Shown here in pieces: positions 29,001-30,121 of a stretch of DNA of 30,121 nt (positions within the stretch are counted from its first letter, which is position 1; the number at the start of each line of letters is the position of its first letter). Source of the DNA: an uncultured Collinsella sp. (GTDB lineage: Bacteria > Actinomycetota > Coriobacteriia > Coriobacteriales > Coriobacteriaceae); the NCBI GenBank assembly GCA_900542305.1, contig UQMU01000024.1, positions 1-30,121 on the forward strand. The letters are read 5' to 3'. The position numbers and the translations under genes are program-made. Under the pieces are notes generated by a model. It ran no database searches. It was given only the letters and a program-made list of their open reading frames with translations, and had not been told where the DNA came from.

Positions 29001-30121
29001 CGAGTGTCGCTCCCGCCATGGCAACGACACCCGCAGGCTCCAAAGCACGCAGACCATCGGCAATCAGCCACAAGGGACGACCCGTGCAGATAAATGCCTG
29101 GTGTCCCGCGTCGCGCAGACGATGAAACGCCTCAACGACCGCCTGCGAGGGGTGAACCGCCGAAAAGTCCTTGTCGGTCATGTTGTCGGGATCGAACGAC
29201 GTCAGCGTGCCGTCCACGTCAAAAAAGAGCACGGCGGAATCGGGGCACGCATCAATCATATGGGTTCCTTTCAGGGGCGAGAGTAAACGAAGCATCCATC
29301 ATATAATGGAGCGACGCAACCAGAGAGGTCACCCATGGAATTTTACGCAAGCTGCCCCGAGGGCTTTGAGTCCGCACTCGCCGATGAGCTTAAACGCCTC
29401 GGGCTTTCGCATGTTCGCCGGCTGAAGGGCCGCGCTACATTTGAGGGCGAGCTCGAAGAAGGCTACCGCGCCTGTCTGTGGTCGCGCCTGGCGAGCCGTG
29501 TGTTCGTGGTACTCGGGCGCTTTGAGGCGCAGGATGCCGATGAACTGTACGATAGCGTTTACGACATCGCCTGGGAGACCATCATCCGCCCCGGCGCCAC
29601 CATCGCCATCACCGCCCGCGGCGTGACCGAGCAGCTGCGCAACACGCGCTTCTCGGCCCTGCGCGCCAAAGACGCGCTGTGCGACCGTCTGGCCGAGACC
29701 ACGGGCCGTCGCGCCGACGTCGATGCCGCCGACCCCGATGTTCACCTGTTGCTTTCGCTGCGTCAGCGCCGCGCGAGCATCAGCCTGGACCTTTCGGGCG
29801 ACCCGCTGTTCAAGCGTCTGCCGCCCGCTGCGACTCGTGCCGGCGAGGGCGCACATGTGTTGCGCCCCGACTACGCCGCCCTGGTGCTGGCGCAGGTCGG
29901 CTGGACCGCACTATGCGAGCGCGAGCTGACGGCCGACGATTACGAAAACGAAGCCCTTCCCACGCTAATCGATGCCTCGTGCGCCGGCGGCGGTCTGCTG
30001 CTGGAGGCCGTGAACATTCTGACCGACCGCGCCCCGGGCGCCGCACGCGAGCGCTGGGGCTTTGAGGGCTGGCAGCTGCACGACGCTGTCCTGTGGGAGC
30101 AGCTGCTTGCCGAGGCGCGCG

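Overview
The window looks like chromosomal DNA of a gut Coriobacteriia actinobacterium, most likely Collinsella or a close relative. This is an inference from the GC-rich sequence, the gene families, the short SD-led operons and the many palindromic intergenic elements. No 16S or tRNA gene is present to confirm it. No prophage, transposase or CRISPR array was seen.

Left part (1-9.2 kb): an aldose-1-epimerase-like enzyme, a membrane-anchored protein and a lipoprotein of unknown function, all on the minus strand. Next is an unusual fusion of an LpdD-like (prenylated-flavin-associated) domain to an IPP-isomerase-like Nudix domain, divergent from an MFS efflux pump. Then come an AAA_14/DUF4143 ATPase behind three evenly phased palindromes, a low-molecular-weight tyrosine phosphatase, and a translationally coupled pair of pyridoxamine kinase and a TIGR04076-like protein.

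Middle (9.4-20.2 kb): a MarR regulator is coupled to a heterodimeric ABC exporter with one degenerate ATP site (marR-abcA-abcB, 8-nt overlaps). Then a minus-strand pilus operon reads adhesin, SipA-like protein, FctA-like pilin, class B sortase, the same order as streptococcal FCT pilus islands. The SipA-like protein has lost the signal-peptidase Ser/Lys dyad. The adhesin's signal peptide and its body are in different frames, joined by a G8 tract, so the gene looks phase-variable and OFF in this sequence. Two 80% identical 55-bp repeats flank the operon, each carrying the stop codon of a minus-strand gene.

Right part (20.2-30.1 kb): a LysR regulator diverges from an operon of an SDR dehydrogenase, an OFA-type MFS importer and a Gfo/Idh/MocA oxidoreductase, probably a catabolic module for an unknown small acid or polyol. 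After it come the Tex RNA-binding protein, a TalC-like transaldolase, a HAD phosphatase, and the 5' part of an RlmL-like rRNA methyltransferase that runs off the window.

Nearly every larger intergenic gap holds a different long perfect or imperfect palindrome (about 1-145, 3322-3386, 7863-7986, 9314-9425, 13798-13903, 23491-23523, 24763-24922, 27162-27377, 27432-27503). Two of these (1-145 and 9314-9425) are related to each other. All positions and alignments were read by eye; no database search was run.
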